Shown here: piece by piece, positions 23,301-31,347 of the stretch
Layout: each line of letters starts with the position of its first letter
How positions within the stretch are numbered: the first letter of the stretch is position 1
Origin: Plecoglossus altivelis
Lineage: Eukaryota > Chordata > Actinopteri > Osmeriformes > Plecoglossidae
DNA: 64,000 bases
Direction: 5' to 3'
Assembly (NCBI GenBank): GCA_036571765.1
Contig: BROE01000022.1
Location: 10,870,282-10,934,281, forward strand
The notes under the pieces: generated by a model
Databases searched by the model: none
Seen by the model: the letters and a program-made list of their open reading frames with translations, nothing else
What the model was told of the DNA's origin: nothing
Translations under genes and position numbers: made by a program

Positions 23301-24614
23301 GGCCTTCACGTGAGGGAGAGACACATTTCACTAAGGTTAAACTGATCCTGACAGTCAGGCATGTGAATCACTAAGACCATCCTCTGCCCTGGTTCCCCTC
23401 ACCAGCTAGCCCACTCGCGCTCCCTTTTGCACTTTCTATCTCGCTCTGCATCTCGCTAGTCTAGCGTTCGTTTGCATCTCTTTAAAAACACGGTCTCTAA
23501 AACATGCAGATGCTTTCTGTTCTCTCATGTACTCCCATTGCACTGGTGCACACACACAACACACACACACAACACACACACACAAGCGGGAATGTGTGTA
23601 AGCAAACCGAGAGGGAAGGTCGTAGGGGATTGAACTAAGACTGCTTTGCGGAATACATGTTTGCAATGTGTTTCTGGCAGCGATCACTTCAGTCGAGTAG
23701 ACTACACAGTAGTATGATGAGAATGCACACAAACAATCACACCCACAGAGGGAACAGGAGATGCACCTGTGCGATCGCAGTGCTGTGATACTGAAAAGAA
23801 AGAACCACAAACCACAAAAGGCTACATTCGATACTCCGCCCTCTGGCATGTCCTCTCCTTGTCTATCTCTCTTTCTATCTCTCTATCTTTCTGTCTATCT
23901 CTCTGCCCGTCTTTCAATCGTTCTATCTCTCTATCGTTCTGTCCTTCTATCTTCTCATCACTCTGTCTTTCTGTCTTTCCATCGTTCCGTCCCTCTTTCT
24001 GGCTCGCGATTTCTCTGTCTTTCTATCCCTCTGCCTTTCTACGTCTACCTTGCTTCGGCTCAGCTCCAGTGTCTCAGCAAACACATGGCAACACAACACA
24101 GCCAGACACTCTAGTGTAGAATATCAGGCAACGCCAGTCACACCTAAAATACACAGGCAGACAAACTCATGCTTGGTCATATGTAGAACAGCCACACACG
24201 GACACGGCACGCACCTGGTACAGTTTGATGATGTGTGGGTGGTTGAGCAGCTTCATGATCTGAACTTCTCGGTAGATCTTTTCCAGATTGGAAGGATTCA
24301 GCCTGGTCTTGTCTATGATCTTAATAGCCACCTGCAAGCCATGATAAACTATTCAGTAAACGAGGTATATATTCCACCTAACAGTATAATTTCAGCGTCA
24401 AAATTATGAACAGCTATGAATTCAGATTGTATTGATAACGAAAAAGATTGAAATAAAAGACCTGTGTCTTGGTGACTTTGTGCCTCGCCAGTTTCACCAC
24501 AGCGAAGTTTCCTTTCCCTAGCGTGCGGATGATTTCATAGAAGCCGACCTGGAGAGGCCTTCCCTGGGCAGGGCTCGTCTGAGCCGCCGGGCAGTTTTCC
24601 GTCATGATCACCAT
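16513..24614 (-). CDS. sik1: Salt-inducible kinase 1 (13 coding exons, 793 aa)
   Basis: AMPK-related Ser/Thr kinase that phosphorylates CRTC coactivators and class IIa HDACs. It is activated by LKB1 and inhibited by PKA. Thirteen exons close in frame to 793 aa (human SIK1 is about 783). Start MVIM matches the human start. Kinase domain ~25-277: GKGNFAVVK loop, VAIK lysine 55, HRDLKTEN with Asp148, DFG Asp166, T-loop LSTYCGSPPYAAPE with Thr181. UBA-like region ~295-345 (YNSNLGDYSQ). PKA/14-3-3 sites RRHTLAEVS (Thr470) and RRASDTSL (Ser562), equivalent to human Thr473/Ser575. The basic nuclear-localisation segment KAFRQQLRGKNTRTKGLLGL lies at ~571-590. The C-terminal exon is Pro/Gln-rich. One oddity: the T-loop has Tyr where the human protein has Trp. 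Confidence 0.97.
17110..17302 (-). CDS. sik1: sik1 coding exon 12 (nuclear localisation region)
   Basis: Encodes GLKAFRQQLRGKNTRTKGLL, GLNKIKGLARQVC and SMLEEVLHQQ. The basic stretch corresponds to the nuclear localisation/retention region of mammalian SIK1. Confidence 0.95.
17393..17644 (-). CDS. sik1: sik1 coding exon 11 (PKA site Ser562)
   Basis: Begins within CIKVSPSDGASSDSCL and ends FQEGRRASDTSLTQ. The latter is the classic SIK regulatory Ser site (human Ser575) that controls nuclear export and 14-3-3 binding. Confidence 0.95.
17740..17965 (-). CDS. sik1: sik1 coding exon 10 (PKA site Thr470)
   Basis: Encodes RVVFPVEASLNRLLWSRSIS, LLETSISEEV and SRRHTLAEVS. The RRHTLAEVS element is the conserved PKA/CaMK phosphorylation and 14-3-3 site of SIK1. 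Confidence 0.95.
18173..18283 (-). CDS. sik1: sik1 coding exon 9
   Basis: 37 codons including STPTVHSEMDCDQGALFQ, matching the human AEMDCELQ region. Confidence 0.93.
18411..18560 (-). CDS. sik1: sik1 coding exon 8
   Basis: 50 codons, SLQSSSYNHFSAIYYLLLER onward. The SYNHF.AIYYLLLER motif is shared with human SIK1. Confidence 0.95.
18945..19165 (-). CDS. sik1: sik1 coding exon 7 (end of kinase, UBA start)
   Basis: Encodes DCENLIRKMLAVDPAKRISM through AQIKQHRWM, then the UBA-associated region TDYNSNLGDYSQPVLSIMNT. 221 nt, frame closes to exon 8. Confidence 0.95.
19312..19435 (-). CDS. sik1: sik1 coding exon 6
   Basis: Encodes SLGVVLYVLVCGTLPFDGPS and LPALRQRVTEGRFRIPFYMS, the C-lobe helices F-G. 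Donor G|GTAGGT. Confidence 0.96.
19605..19729 (-). CDS. sik1: sik1 coding exon 5 (DFG and activation loop)
   Basis: Encodes DFGFGNFYNAGEPLSTYCGS then PPYAAPEVFEGKEYEGPQLD. The LKB1 target Thr181 is present, but the next residue is Tyr (TAC) where human SIK1, SIK2 and SIK3 have Trp. Confidence 0.96.
20107..20268 (-). CDS. sik1: sik1 coding exon 4 (catalytic loop)
   Basis: Encodes DYLTSNGRMSEDEARRKFWQ through VHRDLKTENLLLDANMNIKL, including the catalytic Asp148. Preceded by a GA microsatellite that abuts the acceptor. Confidence 0.96.
20271..20366 (+). repeat. (GA)n microsatellite next to sik1 exon 4 acceptor
   Basis: On the sik1 sense strand this is a CT-rich tract running straight into the acceptor of exon 4, so it doubles as an unusually long polypyrimidine tract. 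Confidence 0.9.
20670..20733 (-). CDS. sik1: sik1 coding exon 3
   Basis: 21 codons plus one base, VMETKDMLYIVTEYAKNGEM, the kinase hinge. Donor G|GTGAGT. Separated from exon 2 by a 3.5 kb intron. Confidence 0.96.
21876..21990 (+). repeat. (GAAA/GAAT)n imperfect array
   Basis: Purine-rich tract of GAAA and GAAT units. Its translation gives only Glu/Arg/Lys/Asn low-complexity peptide. Confidence 0.9.
22515..23590 (-). repeat. Tandem segmental duplication (~537-bp unit, two copies) in sik1 intron 2
   Basis: The segment from about 22515 to 23050 recurs 537 bp later with high identity. For example TCTGGCCTTCACGTGAGGGA is at 22761 and 23298, and GCATCTCGCTAGTCTAGCGT occurs in both copies. The left part, around TG/CA tracts, is more diverged; the right ~300 bp is nearly identical. 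Confidence 0.9.
24215..24331 (-). CDS. sik1: sik1 coding exon 2
   Basis: 39 codons, VAIKIIDKTRLNPSNLEKIY then REVQIMKLLNHPHIIKLYQ. Contains catalytic Lys55 and the alpha-C helix. Confidence 0.96.
24462..24614 (-). CDS. sik1: sik1 coding exon 1
   Basis: ATG at 24614-24612; acceptor of this exon TTGCAG before 24660; donor CAG|GTCTTT. Encodes residues 1-51 with the P-loop GKGNFAVVKLARHKVTKTQ. Confidence 0.95.
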
Positions 24615-25355
24615 AGTGTACACTGTGGTTAGCCTTGTATAGTCCAAAGAGCAGTTAATTCTGCAATATAAAATAAATACAGTGTGGGATAGACGTCTGA
24701 CATTAAAATGAATCAATTTGGCGTGTCTGATATAGGTTTGTATTCTTTGTATTCGTATATTGTACTGTACGGATCGCTGTCCTATACAAATAACAAACCA
24801 AGTTTACTAGACAATTAAAATAGTAAATTACGCAATTTGGGTATATACAGCGCAGTTTACAACATGGTGCAGAATAGGAATCTCGCAATGCAACACGTCT
24901 ACTATGCGAAGCACGCTTTTTCCGGGGTAAGGCACCACCAAACATCCAAGGTTAATTTATTACGTTTTGTCAGGGAATTATTTTCGAAATACCCTTGAGT
25001 TGTGAATAATTGGGCTATAGAGTTTTGTCTCAAGAGGCACACAAAATTAAGGACACAAAAAATAAGACATCGAATTACCAAGGGCTTAAAAAGTGAAAGT
25101 TAGAAAATTCAATGCCGGAAAATTCTACTTAATTGTTAGTTTAAATAAACGGTCGGATCGGGAAAAATACAATGTGTCACAAGAATAAAATACAGAAATA
25201 ATTGTAAGCCACCATTTCGAAGGACAGTTGGAGTTTCTTACCTTACTGAACGAAAGCACACCACCTCCTTTGGCAGCTCAAATGTATTTCAAAAGCAATA
25301 CAAGTCATTCCATACAAATATTGTATTTGCTGCAGGTCTAATAGAAGAAACGTTG
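24615..25355 (-). other. sik1: sik1 5' UTR and first (non-coding) intron
   Basis: The start-codon exon has a good acceptor (TTGCAG, 24661-24666 on the plus strand), so the 5' UTR extends from 24615 to 24660 and then to an upstream exon. A matching donor AAG|GTAAGA lies at 25242/25241, which suggests a non-coding first exon of about 25242-25355. Confidence 0.6.
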
Positions 25356-25381
25356 AGGGGAAAAAAAGTTTTTTGTATCCT

Positions 25382-25389
25382 CTTTTATA
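25382..25389 (-). promoter_or_regulatory. TATA box of sik1 promoter
   Basis: Minus-strand TATAAAAG within TATATAAAAGA (25381-25391). It is ~140 bp upstream of the inferred non-coding exon donor, which puts the start site near 25355. Confidence 0.6.
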
Positions 25390-25577
25390 TACATAAATGT
25401 ACACTTGTACAGTGAGTGCGAGCCGTATGAACAATAACTATTTACAGTGTGACAGCGGGTCACATTAACGACTGCCGCACCAGTCTGCTGCGCGCTCCTC
25501 TGGAATGCAGAGGGCTAGAGTGCTAAGAGGGGAACTCCTCCTCTCGCACTGCCATAACAAATTGATACCTACCTCAT

Positions 25578-25747
25578 TTACGTCACACGCGCGTCAGAGC
25601 TTCGAGCGGGCCGCAAGGCCGGGCTCGAGCGCAAGGCACAAGTTGCTGGGCAACAGTGCAGCTCAGAGAGCGGTGACGTGAGTGCTGATGGAGGGTTGCT
25701 TAGAGATGGGGATGGTGACGTCAGTCCTAGACATGTGTCACCACGTG
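25578..25747 (-). promoter_or_regulatory. sik1 upstream regulatory cluster: three CRE-type sites, X-box-like palindrome, E-box
   Basis: Within 170 bp: a CRE variant TTACGTCA (25578-25585), TGACGTGA (25674-25681), a full palindromic TGACGTCA (25716-25723), an RFX X-box-like GTTGCTGGGCAAC near 25643-25655 and a CACGTG E-box (25742-25747). The cluster is GC-rich and lies about 190-360 bp upstream of the TATA box. Mammalian SIK1 is a CREB target induced by cAMP and by light in the clock, which fits CREs plus an E-box. Confidence 0.65.
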
Positions 25748-27289
25748 ATGTTTCCTCACAAGCTGTTGTAGCGGAACTCGGTTCCGAGATGCTCTGCCCA
25801 TGCCACCTCGGGTATTTTAGTTGGTAAGACTTTCAGGTGCCTTCCTTTACTGCGAAGAGAAAACCCAACGGAAATTAAGTCCTCTGCGTTCTCGATAAAC
25901 AACAATGTCATGATTTTCAGTGGTCAAAAAAAGGATATGTCACATAATTCATTGCATATATATTGAATGATTTCTTGCATTAAATTAATGCATACATTTA
26001 TGCATGTCTATGTTTCCCCTGAGGCTAATGCTAAAACGAGTGACCACTAAAACAGAGGGAAACTAGGAAGAAGAAAATGACATACAGAAGGAAATAGGGT
26101 AGGAGAGGAGTTGGAGGGTTTTCAAGTAATCCCATCATCAGATGAGCTACAAGAGATAAGATAATGCAGGGATTGTACTAAAAGGGGTATGCATATGTGT
26201 GTGATCGCGTGTGCATGTGTGTGATTGCGCGTTTGTGTGATTGTGTGTGTGTCTATAGCCCCCTTTCTGAGAAAAAAGACGGCCTCCATCTGCTTTGTCT
26301 CACATCTTAACATAAGAGAAAAAATGCCTAGAAACGCACACACAAACAAACATGCAGACTCATCGGTGAGCACGGATGTTAAATGTCTCACTATAAGCCC
26401 AGGAGCGCTAATGCTTGTCTGTGACCGTGGAGCTGGTAAATACATCCCAGTGGGGCGGAGCCGGGTTCAATATCAGAACCATGGCTTCATCCGTCACGAA
26501 ACCGCCGCAAGCAAGAACTCTCAACTCATTGGCCATGACTTTCCAGAACAGCGTCAACTGGAGGACGAGCTTTCATTCCTCCAGCGTCCGTCAGGCCTCC
26601 CTCTTGATTTAGTCGCATATCAAAATGACTCTTCGGGTCCTCGGAACCTGTATCTCTCTATCCGCTCCCTCGCCGTCTCGGTCTGCCCTCACGTCTGATT
26701 GATGTGACTAGGCGACAGAGGCGTCTGCATTTCATTGTGATGGATGCTGTTGTTTATCTACATGCAGATCATCCCTGTCTGTCAGCCTGTCTGTGATTCC
26801 GGTAATGCAAAATCATCTGGCAGCACGTTGAAAACGTCTAGACTTGTTGGGTGGAAGGAGGACATGCAGTGGAGGAAACAAGGGTTTTCCCCTTGCTAAA
26901 CACTTCAGGCCACAAGAGCAGGATGCTGACAGTAACTGGGGGGGGCTCCCACGACCCCTGCAAAGGTCATCAATGACAACAATGAGAGAGTGTGAGTGAG
27001 ATAGAGCGATGGGGAAAAAGAAGACAGAGATAGGGAAAGAGTGAAAGAGAGAGAGAGAGCTGTATTCAACAGCAAACAGCAAGCAGCAGTGGGAGTCATC
27101 TGGGGTTGGGGGACTCAGGTTGACGAGCTGAGTCAAGACTGTTAAAGGAAGAATGAGGCAAGAGACTGACAGCCTGAGAGAGGAATGCAAACTGCATGCA
27201 AATCCACCCCTTTCAAAAGGCCATGGAGCCTTTCGGTACCCGCAGAACAAAAACCACACCTCCTTATTTGTCTCTCTCGCTTTCTCTCA

Positions 27290-27320
27290 ATCTCTCTCTC
27301 TCTCTTTCTCACTCCCTTCT

Positions 27321-27378
<58 letters not shown>
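27290..27378 (+). repeat. (CT)n microsatellite
   Basis: Near-perfect CT dinucleotide run. Reading frames across it (Ser/Leu repeats) are artefacts. Confidence 0.95.
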
Positions 27379-27380
<2 letters not shown>

Positions 27381-28046
27381 TCGGTCTTATGCTCTCGTTG
27401 TTTTCATATACAAATGTGCCCCACTGTATGTGGTATTTGACTATTTCTCATATTTGCAAACTGGGAAGTATTTTTGCATTCCCTCAGAACACACAGGAAC
27501 GCATATACAAACATCTACCTCCCACCCACACACATACGCACACACAAGCACACACACACACACACAAGTGCCCAAACACGCACACACAGAACACCCATAA
27601 TTGTGCACCGTGAGAGATAGTGAGAGAACAGTGAAGCTGAAATGACTTCACAAGTAGGTATTCTAATAGTGCACAGCACATAATTCCTGCATTGTAGCTA
27701 CAAACAAAAAAGGAGGAGAAATCCCTTTTTTCCGTTCATCCCCTCATATCTACGCACCACCAAATCCTCCGCTCCCCACTGCCAATCCATCACACACAGT
27801 TTGTTCCATTTGTGTTGGTACAACAACAAAAACATCTCTCCATCACTCAGACATGATGTCTCCTTCCCCCATGGTAGAGCACTCACCTGACTTATCCCAT
27901 AAACAGAATTGCGTATCTCTTATAATTTCCTGGAAAGCTGATGTGTGGGATGTAGCGTGTCTGCGTCAACATCCCCCTCTCTCTATCTCTCTCACGCACC
28001 ACAAGTTGGATAGGAACACACTATTCTTTCAAAATGATGACACCAT

Positions 28047-28204
28047 TTGGGGGCTTTTTTGGCTTTATTTACCTTCGGAGAGAAACAGGACAGCAGGGGG
28101 AAATAGTGGACATCGACAAATGACCCAGGCCAGAATCAAGCCTGGGTGCTTGCTGTCAAGCCTTAGCCTACGTGGCACACGCACTACCTAATGAGCCACT
28201 AGGG
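28047..28204 (-). mobile_element. tRNA-derived SINE, minus strand
   Basis: Read on the minus strand it begins with a tRNA-like head: A-box-like TGGCTCATTAGG (28187-28198) and B-box-like GGCTTGATTCTGG (28130-28142). A CCCCCTGCTGTCCTGTTTCT-type body follows, and an AATAAAGCC tail (about 28061-28069). Candidate target duplication CACCAT lies at 28041-28046 and 28205-28210. Degraded promoter boxes indicate an old copy. Confidence 0.75.
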
Positions 28205-29059
28205 CACCATCACAAATCTCCCTCTTTGATGCTATCTATTCATGTTGACTGTAAACACAACCCGGCGAGCATCAGGTCTGTCTCCGATCTGCACATCCAG
28301 GTTCATGCAGGAATTCTGCCTTCTATCTGGTCTGCCTCGGTGTGACCATTACTGATCCTGCTTCCCAGGTGACCACAGCAGAAACACACTGAATTTCATG
28401 TTGGACGTGAAATGATGTTACACGCACAATCGCAGGCGACCTAGGATAATGAAGCTTACAGTAATCAACGTGGAACGCACAAATGTTATACAGCATTCAA
28501 ACACCTGTGACTTTTTTCGACCCTCAGTAAGGAAGTAAAACACAATAAAAAACGGATTCAAATTCCTCTTCGTGTTTGCGTCACAATGTTGCAGGTTGGC
28601 CTTAAAGAGGGTGTCAGGTTGTCAGATTTCAGATGTAGACAGGAGTGTCATCAAGGGGTACGCTTGGGTTCCTGTCATATCAGCTCAAGTCACATTGTGC
28701 TCCTGTTGCCCAAAGGTCAGATGTCCAACCTCTGTTCAGCCCAGGTGTGCACCATTCAGATGACTCATACTCGAGTGCTGGGTGGCCGCCTATAAATCTG
28801 GTTCAATCCATGGTAAACATGTCTGATCCGTGTTTGAATATGCAACATGTTTGCACATGAACCTTGGGATTTGTAGATGGAACGGTTCATCTAGACCCTT
28901 TGATAACTCAATACCTCTACACCTGTCACACACAGAGACACGCTCTCATGTACGTGCACGTACACGTGAGGCCGGCACACCCACATACACAAACAAACAT
29001 ATATACCCATATCTGACCTCCACTAAGCAAGAAGAGCACGTCTTTCCCTTGTGCTTGAC

Positions 29060-29215
29060 CTCTCTCCTCCCCCCTCTCTCCCCCCTCTCTCTCTCCTTCT
29101 CTCTCTCCCCCCTCTTTCCTTCTCTCTCTCTCTTGTTGACTTCTCTCTCTCCTTCTCTCTCTCTCTTGCTGCCTTCTCTCTCCCCCCCCTCCCCCCCCTC
29201 TCTTCTCGTTGACCT
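29060..29215 (+). repeat. Imperfect polypyrimidine (CCTCTCTC)n tract
   Basis: Long CT/C-rich run with C homopolymers of up to 8 or so. Purine-pyrimidine asymmetric DNA, no coding content. Confidence 0.85.
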
Positions 29216-29437
29216 CTCTCCATCTGGTCTCCTCCCAAGCTTTGCACTGTGCTTCAGAACCTTAAAAGCTCCTTTGTGTGAGTGTGTTTACAACCATGTC
29301 ATCCCAGACTGGACAGAGCCTCTTTTCTCTCTGTTAATTAGCTGCTCTCTCTCTGCTTGTTGACTTTGGGGGCAGACTGGCTGGCAGAGAAAAGTCCTCA
29401 CCGATGGACATTGTGCGTATATTCAAGGTTTGTGTGA

Positions 29438-29481
29438 GCTTGTGTGTGTATATGTTTCCTTCATGTGCATCATACGTGTGC
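29438..29481 (+). repeat. 44-bp exact repeat, copy 1
   Basis: Identical over 44 bp to 36596-36639, including the non-repetitive core TTTCCTTCATGTGCATCATA. Confidence 0.9.
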
Positions 29482-31232
29482 GGCTACTTCGTCCGATTTC
29501 CCCCCCAGTCCTGGCCCTCCTACACAACATCAATCCCTACTTATATACCACCCCACAATGTACAGACTTACATGACATTTTACGCTCTTTATCACTCAAT
29601 GTTATTTGGTGCTGCACCTAAGGAAACAAGTTTAATACTACCTGCACCCACACAACACAATACCGGCTGAACTTCCCCCATTGAATATCCACTACAGTCT
29701 CGAGTCCTCTCACAGTCGCGTACACAAACTAACCAACAGATAACCACCAGAAGACACACTTATAGAGAGAGGAACAGAGGAGGACACCAACGAGCACACA
29801 CAACACACAAACACACACACGCCACACACGTACAGCACTCTATTATGGCTTTTCTGAGAAAAGGACTGTCAGTTCAGGTCACAGTAATAAAGGGAAGTGA
29901 GTGGAGCTGAGTTCCCCTCTCTAACAACACTTTGTGTGTATGTCAGTGCATCTCTGCATGTGTGTGTGTGTGTGTTTGTGTGGTTTTGTATTCATGCTTG
30001 TACTAAAAAATTCAGTCTTCCCAAGACCAGCCAGACATATAGAGACATATTCAGATGGTGTAAAAGCATAGGTTAAGGGCCACATTCACGTAACTGAGCC
30101 ATTTCTAAAGAACGGTGAGGTCATCGTGTCCGAAATTCCAAACAGACAGCCCAAACTTATTGGTCACTCTTTCTCTCTATCCCTCTGGCCTGCTGGAGAC
30201 CCCAAACTACAAATGTTGGCCTTCAGTCTGAAGAACACTTCCATCATCAGTGTTTCTGCTCCTAAGCATTAGGTTTGGATTCAAATCTGTCACGCAAGGA
30301 AGAAAGCTCCCTAAGCCAAATTTACGGGTATTCAGGGTCTTCAGAGAGAGAGAAAGAGAGGGGAGGAGAGAGCGAGAGAGAGAGAGAGAGAGAGAAAGAG
30401 GCCCTCAGGAAATACATCTGCTTGCGTCATACCTCCGAAGAGTCCGTTTTCCTGGGGGTAAAGCTCAGGGGAAACCAGAGCAAGAAGGAGAAGGGAACAT
30501 AAACACAATGAGAAGCGATTGGGAAGGAAGTACTTAGTTTGAGACAGAGGGACAGGGACATGGTCGTCGGAGGACAAGGACAGAGGAGGAGAGATACGAA
30601 GAGCGACAGTGCAAATGGGTGGAAAGAGGGGAGAACTTAAGTGAGGGTTGCAAGAGGGGAAGGAGAGAGATGAAAGAGAGATGAAGAAAGATGGGGAAGA
30701 GAGCTGAGTCAGTATCCTCTCTGTGATGCCATTCTCTCGACATCTTGTACCTTGTATACAAATACAAACAAACAAGCACACACATAAATACATACACATA
30801 CTGGGGCACTAAACGGTAAAAGGGTTTGCAGATTGTCGTTTGACTCGTACGACAGCGGAACAGGAAGGAGACAGAGGAACCCAACGCACCAATTCTAGTT
30901 CTTTACGGCTGAGTGACAGAGGAGAGCGTTCAGGATCACAGACATTTACAAACACAGGGAAGATGCTTGTTTGACAAATGAAGGGAAAAGGCAAAGTTAT
31001 AATATGGAATTAAAACTATCCTAACAAACACACACATCAACACACACAGTGATACTCACACTCGCACACAGCACCAGGGTTGGGGAGGGCAGCTCACACA
31101 GTTGTATAAGAACTTGAAGAGACACCTGTGCGTTGTGGATCCTCTTACATATTCTTTATACGCCTTTCAACAGCAGACCATTGTACTTTATCTTGAACAT
31201 CAGAACATTTTCTTCTCGCTTGGTGACGCTGT

Positions 31233-31347
31233 ATGGCTGTGAGAGGCGCACACACAGACACACACACGGACACACATAGACAGACACAGACACACACAGA
31301 CACACACACGGACACACATAGACAGACACAGACACACACAGACACAC
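31233..31347 (+). repeat. CA/CAGA compound array with internal ~40-bp duplication
   Basis: ACACACGGACACACATAGAC occurs twice, each within a block of CAGACACA units. This is a higher-order tandem copy inside a microsatellite. Confidence 0.85.

Larger units (their letters stand above)
20734..24214 (-). other. sik1 intron 2 (3.5 kb)
   Basis: Largest sik1 intron inside the coding region. It holds a GAAA/GAAT tract at about 21876-21990, a tandem duplication of ~537 bp at 22515-23590, and a CTAT/CTTT pyrimidine tract at about 23865-24040. No extra exon recognised. Confidence 0.7.

Noticed and set aside
26225..26698. 157-aa open frame in the sik1 upstream region
   Set aside because: No recognisable domain, starts in a TG repeat and has no splice or homology support.
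28830..29363. 177-aa open frame
   Set aside because: Most of it reads through the polypyrimidine tract at 29060-29215; the ends are unrelated to any known protein.
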